DNA from: Vespula vulgaris
Taxonomy: Eukaryota > Arthropoda > Insecta > Hymenoptera > Vespidae
Direction of reading: 5' to 3'
NCBI RefSeq assembly: GCF_905475345.1
Contig: NC_066609.1
Coordinates: 163,501-227,500, forward strand
DNA: 64,000 nucleotides
The translations under genes were made by a program, and so were the position numbers. This document shows, in pieces, positions 12,821 to 25,734 of this stretch; the stretch's first letter is position 1, and every line of letters begins with the position of its first letter. Below the pieces are notes generated by a model. It made no database searches and was not told the origin of the DNA. It worked only from the letters and a program-made list of their open reading frames with translations.

Positions 12821-13246
12821 GTGGGTGCGACGACAAATCTTTTCGATTCTCTTTTTACCACTCTCGATTTCTCTCTCTCTCTCTCTCCCTCCCTCCCTCT
12901 CCATCTCTTTCTCTTTTTCCTTTCTTTCTTCTTCTCTTATTCCTCCCCCTCCCTCTTCTCCGACAGTCTCTCTTTCGCTCTTTCTCTCTTTTTTTTCTAT
13001 CCACTATCGCATATTCTTTTTACGCTTTTCTTACGGCCATCCTCGAATAGATTTAAAGATAAACAAGATCTGATCGAAAAGCGAAAAGATGTGGCGATAA
13101 ATATGTCGAATCTTTTGACTTTTGCGTTCTCTTCTGGTGCATGGAAATAACAGGAAAGTAGTAACAGAAGAAGCTGTACGGACGGGTTCTTCGTCGGTCG
13201 GTAGCTTTTCTTTCTTATTCGAGCGCCCAAGCGCGCGCGCGCTACG

Positions 13247-13288
<42 letters not shown>

Positions 13289-13587
13289 GGAGAGCGAGAG
13301 AGAAAGGGGGGAGCAGGAAGTATTATGATATTACGTCGATTCCAATACGGTTATGCAAAACGGGATTAAGTTCACTTTTAACGAATAGGGAGAAAGGATG
13401 AACACGATTAAGTATTATACAGGATTTATCGTCGCGTTTAAGCTTCTTCTTTTTTTATCATTTTGCTATTCTCTTCTTTTTTTGTAGTTTCTTTTTTCAT
13501 CGTTTCTCTCGAGTTCTTTCATTTTCATGCGTTTCAACCGAATCGGAATTACTTTTGCTTTCGTTCGATAATATGCTTGAATATATA

Positions 13588-13642
<55 letters not shown>

Positions 13643-13760
13643 GTGTGCTCCAACTGTTTCATTTAGAAAAAGAAAATACAGATATAAAAAGACACGTACC
13701 GATAAAAGCATCGTATATAGCAACTCATCGTTGTCTCGTTGATTAATTAAAGCGAAATAT
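12821..13760. other. Microsatellite-rich stretch
   Basis: CT-rich 12868-12990, a GA run at about 13250-13283 and the TA repeat listed separately. Confidence 0.6.
13581..13641. repeat. (TG)n-(TA)n microsatellite
   Basis: Short TG block followed by about 22 uninterrupted TA units. Confidence 0.95.
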
Positions 13761-15060
13761 TGTACTCGTCTTATGATTCATCGTTTCCTCACGTTAACAT
13801 GCGATCCAAGAATTTTGAATGATTTAAGACTATACATTGATTTAGCCTAAAATGCAAAAAAAAGAAATTTACAAATTCGAGTAATTAGAAAATTTTATCG
13901 TAATTCGTCCGTACGTATAGCTGAGACATTACGCAATTGCATTACATTACGGATCTCCTTTGTTTCGTGCGATACTTGGTGCGACGTGTGTATTGAAAAG
14001 ATTATGCAATTTTTATAATTATACGTGCTATATTAAAACTGTGTTCTGAAATAGTGTTGTAAGATATACGTACTACGCGCACACATAGATACATATATAT
14101 ATGTATGTGTATATCTTAAGCCATTGTCGACGAGCCACAAATTAATCGAAAGTGTAATAGAAAATTCCCCAAATTATTCAGAAGTGGGATACGCCCCCGA
14201 AATTTGCGAGGATAAATGATCGAAGACGCAAATATCTGTACGCGCGTGTGCACGATAATAAAAGGAATAACTCTTAAGACTTAAGAAATTGGAAATAAAA
14301 TTGGTCGAGAAAAACGGAAATACGCTTCTAACCGGGGCATACCAATTTTGAGGTTCGATAAACGCATAGAAACCGGGCAAGTGCAGGGTGATGTACATAC
14401 ATATAGCGTAGTACGGTCGGCTACTAGTTTATTAGGCATGACCGTACCGCAGCACGGTCGTGTCTTATACACGTCCTCCATAATGGGTACCGTGTTTGCG
14501 CGCATACGCGCATCGCGTGTGGACAAAATGTCGGTGAGACCGCTGCCGAATCGATCGCTGTGAAAGGATCGAGCAATCTACCATGGCCTACGATCTCTCT
14601 CTCTCTCCCTCTCTCCTCTCTCTCTTCAAAGCCAAGATACGAGATTCGAGATTTGAGCTTCGACATTCGACATTCGAAATTCAACATTCGACATTCGACG
14701 GAGATTGAGAAAGAAGAAAGTCAAACGGAGTATCGATGACGTAATATTCTTATAACGATCGACTTTTAATCGTACGTCGCGCGTACTTTCGTTCCTTTTT
14801 TCTTATTTTTCTCGAGGAAGAATCCGCTCGATAAAGACTAGGTTGCGAGTGAATGAACTCTCTCGCGTAACTTTAAAATGGCATATTTACGTTTGCGTAT
14901 TTTGTAAGCTCCATCGCGTACGTTAGTTCGTATCCGACGATTTTCGTGTTTTTTTAAGTACAATCTTGCAACAATTTTATAAGAGAGAAACTGATTCGCG
15001 TATAAACGCTAACTATCGCGATAATTGGCAAGCGTTTAATCTTTCATCCTTTTTTCCTCG
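13761..15060. other. Gene-free stretch with short repeats
   Basis: A TA/TG palindromic run lies at 14088-14112. The patch at 14290-14570 is repeat-free and contains an 8-bp inverted repeat (GTACGGTC 14411-14418, GACCGTAC 14440-14447, 21-nt spacer). An 8-mer minisatellite with core ACATTCGA lies at about 14660-14699. Confidence 0.5.
14660..14699. repeat. Short minisatellite, core ACATTCGA
   Basis: Four to five imperfect copies, including CGACATTCGACATTCGA and AACATTCGACATTCGAC. Confidence 0.75.
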
Positions 15061-16940
15061 CGAAGCGTACATCTGGCAAATTTACTTTATATAAAATACG
15101 GTGTAGTCGAAATTCGTATGTTGGAGGAACCCGATAACGTCTTTCGAACGTAGGTACTCCGTTAAGTCGGCTGTCGCAACATCCTGTTGGAAATAGTCGC
15201 GCAGCGCGTTAACTCCGCGTGCGTCAGTCGCGATTACAACGGGGTCTAACGGTCCCGAGTAACGCGTCGATTCGCGAAGCTGCGCACTGCTGCTATCCCA
15301 ATGCTCGCACGAAACTTTGCCGCGCCTTCTCGATCCTCGACGAACGATACATTCGCATGTATTATCGTCGCGACCAATCGTCCGAGCGGGAATGACGTCG
15401 CGAAATTGCACTTCAAAATTACGTTTCATTTCGAGCGGCTTAATCTCGATACGTGCAACCGATTTTTATAGTTTTATCATTCAAACTTCCGACCTCGTTA
15501 ACACTTGTTTTATCATACCGATCAGACATAACCGAAACTGGTTTCGATAGGTTTTTACAACAATTTTTACTCAAAATTTTCATCGCGCGTTTCCTCGACG
15601 CTTTGTACGCGCGCGTGATAAATTTTACGTACGCGCGTACGTAAACGCAATCGTACATGCATTAATCTTTTTCCTTTGCGTCTATTTTCCGAAATACGTG
15701 CGAGGTGTATTTACTCGGACTCGTTAACCGGAAAGGACAAATTAACGCGTCGCGAGGATCTCGCTTCTCTCCCGATAAAAGAATAAATAAATAATCTTTT
15801 TCTCGCACCTATAAAAGGATGCATTACATACGTCTGGATTATTCGTTGATTCACCCAAAGTTTCCTCTATCTCCGCTCTATAAATTTTCATATTCCGATC
15901 CGTACACGCAATCTTGTCGGGTTAACGAGTCGATATAATCGTCGATACTTTTGGCGTCGATAGTCCCCTTCTTAAGCCCGTACATACGAAACGTATATTT
16001 AGAAAATTCTGTCGATCTCATCTTACCTCAAGTAGGAGATACGTATAAAATTTAACTCGATATACCGGAAAAATTCCAAGTAGTTTTAGAATCGATCCAG
16101 GTGTTTTTTCCTTGTTATCTTTTATACGACACGACGAGCTCTCGAGATCGATGCTTTGGTAGAGCGTAAAGATGTCGAAATAATACGAAAGTTAAGACAC
16201 GTCGTTCGAACGAGACGTTGAATCGTATCGGGATTTCCTCGTAGTATGCGAGTTACTACCGTCCACTCCCGTCCCAACGTCCAATGAAAGGATAAAAGAA
16301 GTCGTTATCCATTCTCGACATTGAGATGCCACGCGGGTAGTTCTCGCAAGAACGTGGCGGATATGCGAGAAGCGGTTCGTCTCATCATGGCTCAACGATT
16401 CGAAGATCGCAGCGATGACCATACAAGAAGTTGGTCGAATCGCGGTTCGGTCGTGCGGAGGCCGAGTTTCATCGAGTGCTTTCTCTTCCTCTTCTTCTTT
16501 TTTCTTCGTCATCGTCTTCTTCTTCCTCTTTTTCTCCTCCTCCTCCTCCTTCTTGCTCGTCGTCGCGCGTCGTCGACTAGCCGATGCGACGAGCCAAGGT
16601 AGAAGAAGAGAACTAGGCTCTCCGCTAGATCCAAACCGCACGGCGACAAGATCTTCGATCCTTCGTTTTCGGATCCAAAGACGAAAGGCGATAGCTGCTT
16701 GAGGATCTTGCTCGATCGTTCCAACGAGATTTACGTAAGAAGAATCTACGATATTCTTTTAATCTTTATGCATTCCTTACTTTTCCGATCGACCGTAAAG
16801 ATTTGAAAGTTCTTTCGAAGACGAAAGAACGAGTTACTCCGTAAATTTTCCACAAACGAATCTCCGTCGCTAATCGTGCGAGCACGTTCGAGCTAACGCG
16901 TAAACAAAGAACTCGTTAAGAAGAAGCACGTTCTCGTCGA
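15061..16940. other. Mostly unremarkable gene-free stretch
   Basis: Contains only the weak 115-codon candidate on the minus strand and a pyrimidine-rich TCT/TCC segment at 16480-16565. I see no other supported feature. Confidence 0.5.
15082..15429 (-). CDS. Possible small hypothetical protein, 115 codons
   Basis: This minus-strand frame has a protein-like composition with no simple-sequence bias, unlike nearly all other open frames outside dan. It starts MKRNFEVQF, contains DPVVIATDARGVNALRDYF near residues 62-80 and ends DYTVFYIK. I do not recognise a family, signal peptide or membrane segment. No promoter, splice site or partner gene supports it, and chance open frames of this size are expected in 64 kb. 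Treat it as a weak candidate or a decayed fragment. Confidence 0.15.
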   Translation of the reverse strand: MKRNFEVQFRDVIPARTIGRDDNTCECIVRRGSRRRGKVSCEHWDSSSAQLRESTRYSGPLDPVVIATDARGVNALRDYFQQDVATADLTEYLRSKDVIGFLQHTNFDYTVFYIK

Positions 16941-17280
16941 TTCTTAAGAAAATTGATGGAAACGACGATTCGTAACGAACCTAAGAACGGCGTTCTGCTC
17001 TTTAAAATCGCGAATAGCGATAAAGCTCTCTCTCTCTCTCTCTCGCGCGATATAATTTGGCGAGATAGAACGAAGGAGGAGAGACTGATCGCGGATAGAA
17101 GTCTCCGTATCGGATGGCCGCATCGTTGAGCACGGAAGAAACGAACGTCGAGGGGGCGAGCGACGGAGGGGGAGGGAGGGCGGAGGATGGGAAAGGAGAG
17201 TAGTCGATGCGAGAAAGGTGCTGGAGAAGGAGGAGGAAGGTGGAGGAGGGGGAGAAGGAGGAGGCTTCCTCAACGACCGT

Positions 17281-17319
<39 letters not shown>

Positions 17320-18255
17320 GGTTCTCTGGCTCTATCTCGTCATGACCGGAAGCGGCGCGCGGGTCGAGCCCGGAACACGGCGATCTCGGTCGATTCCCTC
17401 TTAACGGTATACATCGCGGCGATCGATCGTGGGGATCGATCCTTCGTGGTGCGCACTCCTCGTTTCCCTCCACACGAAGAGACGCACACAACGTAGTACA
17501 TCGCATTCTCTCTCTCTCTCTCTCTCTCTCTCTTGGTTCCGTGCAACACGGCGTTCTCACGCGGTCGCGCTCGCGCATCCTTCGCACACACGGCAGTGTG
17601 AGAGAGAGAATCGCGCATACCGAGACAACGAAGCGTTACGGAGAAGGAGATCGCGCGCGCGAAACACGCCCACGCGCGACTCGCGGTACACACACCGATA
17701 GGGATTTACGAGCGGTTTCGGGCAATCGCGAATAGAGATTAGGCCGGTAATTAACTATGGATCTGGTCTGCAAGCGAGTTCGCGAGACGAGCGTAGAGTA
17801 GCGCGCGTTCGAGAGAGAGAGAGAGAGAGAATGGGAGAATGAAAGAGCGAGGGGAGACGGAGGAGAGTCGGCTCTCGATCCTCTATATACATAAGTGACC
17901 CCGGTGGCTCGCGGGAGCCAAAGGGAGACGAAAGAGGGAGGGTGGGAGAGAGAGCGAACGCGCTCAACCGAAAGACCGAGGGAGCAAGCAAACGAGCGAC
18001 CGAGAGAGAGAGAGAGAGAAAGAGAGAGCAAAGCAAGTAGCGTGGTAGGCGGGTGGGCGTCCAAACGAGGGAAGGGAAGAGGGAGCGAGCCGCGGTCCTA
18101 CCCCCGTTTTACATGGGGCTAACGTTATATATATATATATATAGAACGATATATATATATATCTATGTATGTACGTACGTATATATAGATATATATAGAG
18201 AGAAAGAGGAGAGAACCGACCGACGGACCGACCGTCCAACCGACCGACGTCGTCT

Positions 18256-18334
<79 letters not shown>

Positions 18335-18860
18335 GTAGTCGTCGTCGTCCTTAGCTTCGTGTGCGAGCTCGTGTCGGAATACGCGAGCGTCTCTATATGT
18401 GAGCGTAGAAAAGAGACGTAGGTACATATGTACGTAGGTATACATACGCGAGCAGGACCGACGCGACGTACGTACGTACATATATACGTACATAGCTATA
18501 TACGTCGTACATACATGCGCGCTCCATCCTTGCGGATGCCACACACATTTACGTTATATACCGAGTAGAGATATACATACGGTTATATACCTACTTCGTT
18601 CGAGATATACGCGTCCATGTACCTTCTACGGAGGAACGTATATTCTATCACGAGCGCACGTATATAGAAGGTCGCGGGTTCGTAGTAGTAGGTTACACGG
18701 CGAGTAAGCGCGAGTGGGTTTATGTAGCGTGGTAGGTATATAGCAGCGAGGTATGTATGTACGCGCGCTTGTGTGTGCGCGCGCCCTCGCGCTTACATAT
18801 GTAACGAGGGAGGCATGTGTGCGAGCTTTAGCGCGCGTGTGTGCGAGAGAGAACGCGCGC
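16941..18860. other. GC-rich microsatellite-dense stretch
   Basis: CT runs at 17025-17044, 17280-17319 and 17507-17533 are followed by GA runs at 17811-17830 and 18004-18028, giving complementary purine and pyrimidine tracts within about 500 bp. TA runs (18125-18165) precede a large CGT repeat. TACG-rich DNA continues to about 18790. Confidence 0.6.
18247..18349. repeat. (TCG)n trinucleotide repeat, at least 26 pure copies
   Basis: The pure block spans 18256-18333, and further copies follow a short interruption. Open in all forward frames, which creates artefactual poly-Arg, poly-Val and, on the reverse strand, poly-Thr translations. Confidence 0.97.
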
Positions 18861-20860
18861 CCCAAAAGGCAGACGTGCTCGGCATCGACGAGGCCAGAGG
18901 CGCACGGCTGCCTCGATCTCCGTATCTCGGTAGATCGACGCCTAATGCCGCGGCGGACAACGACGGAGAGAGCGAGAAGAGAGCAAAAGGGAGAAGAAGA
19001 GCGAGGCAGGAGGGTGACTCGGGTGGCGGGGTTGAGGGGCTTGTACGGGACTCAGCCGCGGGAATATCCTTCGTCGTTCTGCGAATTAATCGCGCGACCC
19101 TCCCGCCTCGTCCCACCCTCCTCCTATCTTCTCTTTGCCCCGCTCGACCTTTCCATCAACCTTCTCTCCTCTATCCTCTTTGTGCCGCGCCACGAATACC
19201 GACAATCGTGATTCGTCCCTCGCCGGATCTCCTCTCTTGCCCTCGCGGCCGACTCTCTCGCGTCACGCGAGAACGTCTTCGAAACGAACCGTCGTCGGTG
19301 GAGAAGGAGGCGGAGGTGGCGGAGCAAGAGGAGAAGCATCGGGTCGCGGAGGGCAAGGGGAGAAGGAGAATTTCTTCGTTCGGGAAACGTTTTCTCGCGG
19401 AAGGGTTGCTACGGTGGCTCGTAATTAAACGGAAAGAAGGACAGCGCGAAAGGGAGAATCGGTCGCTCGACTCGAACGTTCTTCTTCCTTTCGATCGATC
19501 TTGGATTTCATTTTTCTATTCGATCTTATAAGACGATCTCGGGAAACGACCCGTCGCTTGCCAAGAGCCTCTAAACTCGAGACTAAAGTACTTGGACGTA
19601 CGCGCGCGTTTTCCTTAGGCGAGTTTGCGCTTATCCTACGAGTTTAACTTTGAAAAAGTTTTTACGGACGGAGAATGGAACGAGAAAGCGTTCGGTCTTC
19701 GAGGGCGAGAAACGAATCGATTCGTGATTTCGTTCGTTCGCTTCGCGACGACGTGGTCGAGCACAGCGTTGCGTCGCGTTTCGTTTCGAAGAACGTTTCG
19801 GGACGATCCCGAAACGACGAGAACGATCGCTAACCGCCGATCGACGATTTAATCGTCGCTCCAATTTCATCGATTCCATCGAGAACCTCGATGGGAGAAG
19901 GACTATTTTCTTCCTCGAAGCGAGCCTCCCGTGCGAGGAGAACCTCTCGGGGTGGAACGTGGTTACGCCGCAACAATTTCGTTAATGCTCCTTTCCCATC
20001 GAACGACAACGATTCTTGTCGTGGAGCGACTGCGGGGACCTATCTTGGCTTACCTATCTTGGAAGGCTTTCGGAACTCGTCGTATATCAGCGCGGCGCGT
20101 ATACCTATGTACGCGAGCAAAGTACATACGTAGCTACGTACGTAGGTCGTAGGATATATAGGTAAACGAATCGTACGAACTTTGGAAGACGCTGATTCAA
20201 ACCCGCCCGTTACGCGATAAATATCGTCGACGACCGAGACGCGCGTTTCTTCGTTTTTTTCCTTTCGTTTTGTTTCTTTTCTTTTTTTCTTTTTTTGGTT
20301 TTTTCAATGCCTCGAAGAATATCGTATCGATTTCCTATATCGTCCTAGTTATCGATCCTCGTTGGAGAGATCGTCACAGCTTCGATCGTCCGAGCCGCGA
20401 ACTTTACGAGTTGGATCGGTCCGTTGGTCGGAGAGGATGCCGAAGAACGTCGAGGAATTTTGAAGGAAAGACGATAAAAGGATTCGTCGACGTTCGCGCG
20501 ATAGACAAAAAACGAAGGAGGAGAGATTCGAGCGCGTTGCTAATAGTAGGAACGCGTCGACGTAGGACGAGCTTCCTTCGCGATTTAACCGATACCGCGT
20601 ACTTGGTGTATTTCGGAGATCGTTTCTTTCGCCGTTGCCAAATCGAGGAAAAACGAAAGGTAAGAACAAACCGGAGGAAACGCGTATTCGAGATTGGCTC
20701 GACGATAAAAGGAGTGTATCGGGGAAGGGTAGAACGAACCGTCCACGGTTTCGGAAGGAAAAGAATAAAGAAAGGGGCAGAGAGGAAGGAAGGAGGGTAA
20801 AGAAAAAGGTTTGCCGCCAAAACCACACCCACGCTCGCGCTCGCCGGCTGTCGCGATCTT
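18861..20860. other. CpG-rich gene-free stretch
   Basis: Open frames up to about 250 codons occur but are compositionally Arg/Ser-rich with frequent Gly/Glu runs and overlap one another in several frames. No domain or splice structure is recognisable. A T-rich segment lies at 20253-20305. Confidence 0.5.
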
Positions 20861-21092
20861 CGCAGCTCTATGGCTTCTGAAAAATTTCGCAAGCGTTCCT
20901 TCCTTCTCTTCGTCGTTACCCCGTCCCTCGATCGTCCGTACGGCATCGTACCCTCGATAACCCGGGTTAAAGCCATTTCCCAGCTAGAGAGAAGGTTCCG
21001 TCCCGGAGGGGGACGGGTCGAGGGAGAGGACGGTGGTATCGTGTACGGTGCTATATATCCGACGGTGGCGGCAGCGTGCTCGCGTTGGCGCG

Positions 21093-21093
<1 letters not shown>

Positions 21094-21134
<41 letters not shown>

Positions 21135-21166
21135 AGGCAACGGCAGAGGCAACGGCAGAGGCAACG
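21094..21166. repeat. (GGCAAC)n grading into (GGCAGA GGCAAC)n
   Basis: About six pure hexamers and then a 12-bp higher-order unit repeated about three times. Confidence 0.95.
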
Positions 21167-21308
21167 CCAGAACCGGAGCCAGAGGTAGAGGCAGAGGCTA
21201 GCACGGTACTTTTGGGACGCGTTGTACATGGGTCGCGTCGCATCGTAGGTTCGCGATGGGTCGGGTACATAAGGGGGGCTCTTTATGTAGCACATAGACG
21301 TTGCCTGG

Positions 21309-21356
21309 CGTTCGTTCGTTCGTTCGTTCGTTCGTTCGTTCGTTCGTTCGTTCGTT
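21309..21356. repeat. (CGTT)n tetranucleotide repeat, about 12 copies
   Basis: Perfect tetramer run. Confidence 0.95.
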
Positions 21357-21595
21357 GCCGCTCGCCCGCTCGCTCGGCGTGTGACGCTCAAATTACCTCC
21401 GTTCTCTCTCCCCGCGAGAGCGCTCGGTTCGCATCGTCCCTTTGCTCCTCCTCGCCACCTCGCCACCTCGCCCCATAGCCTCTTCGCTTCGAGCTCGAGC
21501 AACAGAGAGAGAGAGAGAGAGAGAGAGCCGCCTTCGCCTCCGTCGTCGTCGACGTTCTCTCCTTCTCTTCTTCCTCCTCCGCCACTACCACCACA

Positions 21596-21668
21596 TCGTC
21601 GTCGTCGTCGTCGTCGTCGTCACCACCGTCGTCGTCGTCACCGTCGTCACCGTCGTCACCGTCGTCGA

Positions 21669-21719
<51 letters not shown>
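21596..21719. repeat. (CGT)n with CAC interruptions
   Basis: First half has (GTCGTCACC) higher-order units; 21671-21718 is pure. Confidence 0.95.
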
Positions 21720-21992
21720 AGTCACCCGTCCGTGTGCTCCCCACACTTCCTCTCTCTCTCTCTCTCTCTCTTTTCTCTCTGTCGGTCCCTCGCAATCGCG
21801 CGCGCGCGAGCGCGCACCCATTTGCCACCCGACACACACGCGCTATATAGAGAGGCGCGCAGTGGCTATAACGCTAGGAGAACTGCGGCTCTGAAACGCG
21901 GCCAGCGCAGCAGACAGGCACCGCGGGTCACCGCCTTCCCTCCCTCTTCATCCTCCTCCTTCTCGCTCTCGAGTCTGCCCTCTTTTACTCTC

Positions 21993-22027
<35 letters not shown>

Positions 22028-22553
22028 CGCACTCCCTTACACTCCGCCGGCCAGCCAAGAGCCCGACGGCCCTTTACGCTAGCCGAGTCTTCCGTGCACT
22101 CCGCAGCAACCCCTTTGTTATTAGTCGCGCGAGAGAGCGCGTACAAGGCTAAATTCGAGAGCGACATAATCGAGCCGAGCGTTTCTTTCGAACGTCACCC
22201 AACTAGGTGGGTGGGATTCTAGCATCAAATTCTGCCGGTCGGCGAGGAATAAAGAAAAAAAAAAAGGGTAGAAAGAAAAAAAAGAAAGAAGAAACGAAAG
22301 AAAAAGAGTAAAGCGAGCGAGCGAGCGAGGCTCTTCTTTCTTTCTCACGCGTTTCTTTCTCTTCTTCTTCAACGTCGTTGTCGTCGTCGTCGTACTACCT
22401 GCATCTTGGGGTGTTCCGTTCATCGCATAATCGCGCTTATGCCGCGTACCTTGGTTCGCCGACACCGGCACCGGCATAAACACCGACACTGCCGTGCTCG
22501 ACGCGCGACGCACCCGCTTTCTCGCGCTCACGGACGAGCAAGTTCTCTTTCTC

Positions 22554-22584
<31 letters not shown>

Positions 22585-22723
22585 TCCCCTCTTTGTTCTC
22601 CCTTCGCCTTTGTGCGGCGAAAAAGCGGGCTGGAATGGGGGAGGGGGGGAGACAGGAAGACCAGGAGGGAGTCGGGAAAGTAAATCGAGCGGATATGTCG
22701 CGGCGCTAGGCCCGCCTCTCTCC

Positions 22724-22771
<48 letters not shown>

Positions 22772-23039
22772 AACGTGCGAGCGAGCAAACGCGACGGTTC
22801 GCGTTTCTTCGTGCCGAGAGCCGGCGAACGAGGAGATCGATAGATCGATCGCGGCAGGGAAGCCGCGGCGACGCAGCGTTTCTCGCCTGCCAACGACGTG
22901 GTTCGCTGTTCTATGCGAGAGAGAAAGAAAAAGCGTTAAAGCCGTTCGCAAAATTTTTCTCGTTGACCGGATAAACTCCGATCGGGTGCCTATCTTTGTT
23001 TTATTTCGCGACGGGTCGACGAATTTTCTTTATCGAGAG

Positions 23040-23081
<42 letters not shown>

Positions 23082-23344
23082 AAATCGATATATTTTTTCC
23101 TCTACTCTAGTTTCCTCATTGGCACTACGGTGCGGTAGGACTATTTAAAGTAGCCAACGCGATATAGGAGAGAAGGTTAGGCGTAAAGAGCGGATGATAA
23201 CGTTCGTTTCAAGTAGCGCGCGCCTACCTACGCGCTCACGGGCGTCGATCGATTCGCGGGTACGACGAGGCGAGCTCTAAAAATTAACACGAACGTCGGT
23301 TAAAGGCGCGCTTTGCCGAAGGGAGATAAGTGGGTCACGGGTAG

Positions 23345-23385
23345 GTATCGGTATAGTATCGTATAGTATCGTATAATATCGTATA
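23345..23385. repeat. Minisatellite, core TATCGTATAG
   Basis: About four imperfect 10-11 bp units. Confidence 0.8.
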
Positions 23386-24548
23386 GCACGAAGAGTGGGA
23401 CGCGACTTTAATCCAATAACGCTTCGCGACTCCGACAGATTCGAACGACGCTATCGTTTATCTCGTTACGAATGCGCGCTCGAGTGTACGAAGAAGCGAT
23501 ATTAGCCGCGGGACAATGAACGTACGTATCCACGTACGTGTGCGTGTTTGCGCGCGCGTGTACGTTCGTAAGTATATACGTACGTAGGTATTATACCTGG
23601 GCACGTCGGTATCGCCGGCTTCGTTCCTTCCCCGTCTCTCTTTCCGAGATCACCGCCACCCTACGGCTTCCTTTCGCCTCGCTTCTCCTCCTCCTCCTCC
23701 TCCTGCCTCCCTCTTCCGCCACCTCCGCCTCTTCCTTCTCCTTCTCGAGTTATGTATTACTCGAGCGCGGGAGATACTCGGCGAAACGACTTTATCGCCC
23801 GTCGCTTTACCACTGCCGACGAGTCCGAGCGATTTCGCTCGGATAACGTCGACAAATTCGATCCTCCTCGTCGGAATAATCGCCGGCTAAAGGTCGCCTA
23901 AGATTTATGCTCGGCGTCGTCGACGTTTAGGTGAGCGCGCCGATATCGCTCGAGATCGTTTGATCGATGCCTCTTTTGGGTACGAACTAGAAAACTTTCG
24001 AGATCGCGTTCGTGCCGTAATACGCTATGTAGGCAGGCAGGCAGGCAGGTACTGCTTTCAAGCCGTTTCGCAATTTCATTCTTTTTTCGTTTTCGGAGAT
24101 ATCTCGGTGCGAATGCAGACTCGCTCGAAATCGTACCCCTTTCTCTCGAGTTGGGAAAATAAAAATTCAGCGAGAAAAATAGAGAGAGGTGGGGAGAATT
24201 TGTAGTTCGCAGCGCGGACGTTTATAAAAGGGTTCGAAAATGATCGAAAGAAGAGGAAGGAGAAGGACGATACGACGAAGAAGCAGAAGAAGAGGAGGAA
24301 GGAGGAGGAGGATGAGGAGCAGAGGACGATGAAAAAGGGAAGCGAGATGTACGAAGGGGTAAGAGAGAGGGACTCGATGCCGGATTTTTCCAACGGCGGC
24401 AGGGCTATGGTAGAATGGATGTGGGTATAATGGAGGCGAGCACCGTGCCTTCGTCGTCCGATAAAAAGTGCGGATGGTGAGACGAGAAGAGGGAAGGGTC
24501 GAGAGGGGGAGGGAAGAGGGAGAGGCCGATGGAACGTTGGAAAGACTC

Positions 24549-24662
24549 GAGGCAAGGCGAGGCGAGGAGACGAAGCTAGGCGGACGAGGCGAGGCGAGAC
24601 GAGGCGAGGCGAGGAGGCGACCGAGTCGAGTCGAGGCGAGACGAAACGAGACGAGACGAGGA
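24549..24662. repeat. Imperfect (GAGGC)n/(GAGAC)n pentamer array
   Basis: Pentamers GAGGC, GAGTC, GAGAC and variants follow in near-constant phase over about 110 bp. Confidence 0.85.
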
Positions 24663-25696
24663 GTTTCGATACGCGTTATCGAGCACGCTCGCTCGAATTA
24701 AAATTTTTTTCATCGCGACCCGACTCTCCGCTTTTCTCCCCTAACCACCTCCCATCGCCGTTCCCTCGTGTCCTTCCTTTTTCGTTTCGAAGGTGTCCTC
24801 GGAAAAAAGGTCTTCGAGACTAATTACGCGAAGGGGGACCGCGTCGCTCTAGGTCGAATCGGAGGGCGAACGAACGGGATAAATCGAAAACGCGTCCTAG
24901 CGTCGAGTTCGGCCTACTTGCCGCGAGCTATTCGTCCGCACGGACGGAGGAACGCACGGAAAATCGGTCGATCGTTCGTCGAGAGCTTCGGCGAGAAGCG
25001 GATAGACGTATTCCTCCTAATCAGCGTGGATGGTCGCGACGCGACGAGGTCAACGACGCCGTCGGTCGATGCGGTCGGTCGGTGCCGTCGCCTGGCTCAT
25101 CTTCGATTCCGCTCGTACTACCGTCGAGAAGGTCCGACTTTAATTTCGTTAATCAGGCCGCGTCTCGATCCAACGAGCTTCGTGAGCCGGCACGACGAGC
25201 CGACGCGGTCGAGCCGAAAGGAGAAAGGTCTTCTTTCCTCCTCCTCCTCCTCCTCCTCCTTCTTCTTCTCCTCCTCCATTTACTTCTCCTCTTTTTTCTC
25301 TCTCCTCTTCTTCTTCCTCCTCCTCCGCCTCCTCCTCCTCCCTCGTCCGGCTACGCCGCCAAGTCTCGTCGCTGCATCCGCGCCAAAAACGACGGAACGG
25401 GCGCGAGCCAACGACGCGCCGAGGATGGAAGAAAGGCGAACGAGTTCGTCGACGATACCGACGAAGGCGGCATATATCGGCGGGGTAGGGGCGCGAGGTG
25501 GGAAACTAGACCGTGACGAATCACGGTCGGCGACTGCGCCGTGTCGATGACGTCACGAGCGAAGGGCGAACTCGCGAACGCGTTCGCCGACGTTCCTGGG
25601 GCTCTCGACCGCTATCTTCTTCGCGCGATCGGCGAGGCCCGCGCGCTTCTCGTTACGAAATGCCGAATGCCACCTCAGCCGCCTCCTCCCCCGGCC

Positions 25697-25734
<38 letters not shown>
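25697..25734. repeat. (CCGTCG)n hexanucleotide repeat
   Basis: About six perfect copies. Confidence 0.95.

Larger units (their letters stand above)
20861..22920. other. Dense mixed-repeat stretch
   Basis: Contains the hexamer, CGTT and CGT repeats listed separately, a GA run at 21504-21528, CT runs at 21752-21780, 21990-22026, 22557-22583 and 22725-22761, and CGAG units near 22314-22330. Long frames on both strands here are repeat translations. Confidence 0.6.
22921..25500. other. CpG-rich gene-free stretch
   Basis: CT run 23041-23080; an 11-bp minisatellite with core TATCGTATAG at 23345-23385; TACG/GC-rich DNA 23515-23595; CTC/TCC runs 23690-23745 and 25225-25345; GGCA units 24031-24050; and an AGGCG pentamer array listed separately. 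No gene is supported. Confidence 0.5.

Noticed and set aside
18125..18544. Poly-Thr / poly-Arg frames over the CGT repeat
   Set aside because: Every frame on both strands is open through a TCG repeat; no flanking protein sequence.
20404..21270. 288-codon open frame on the - strand
   Set aside because: Starts in the GGCAAC hexamer repeat (Ala/Val runs) and continues through CpG-rich DNA without a recognisable motif.
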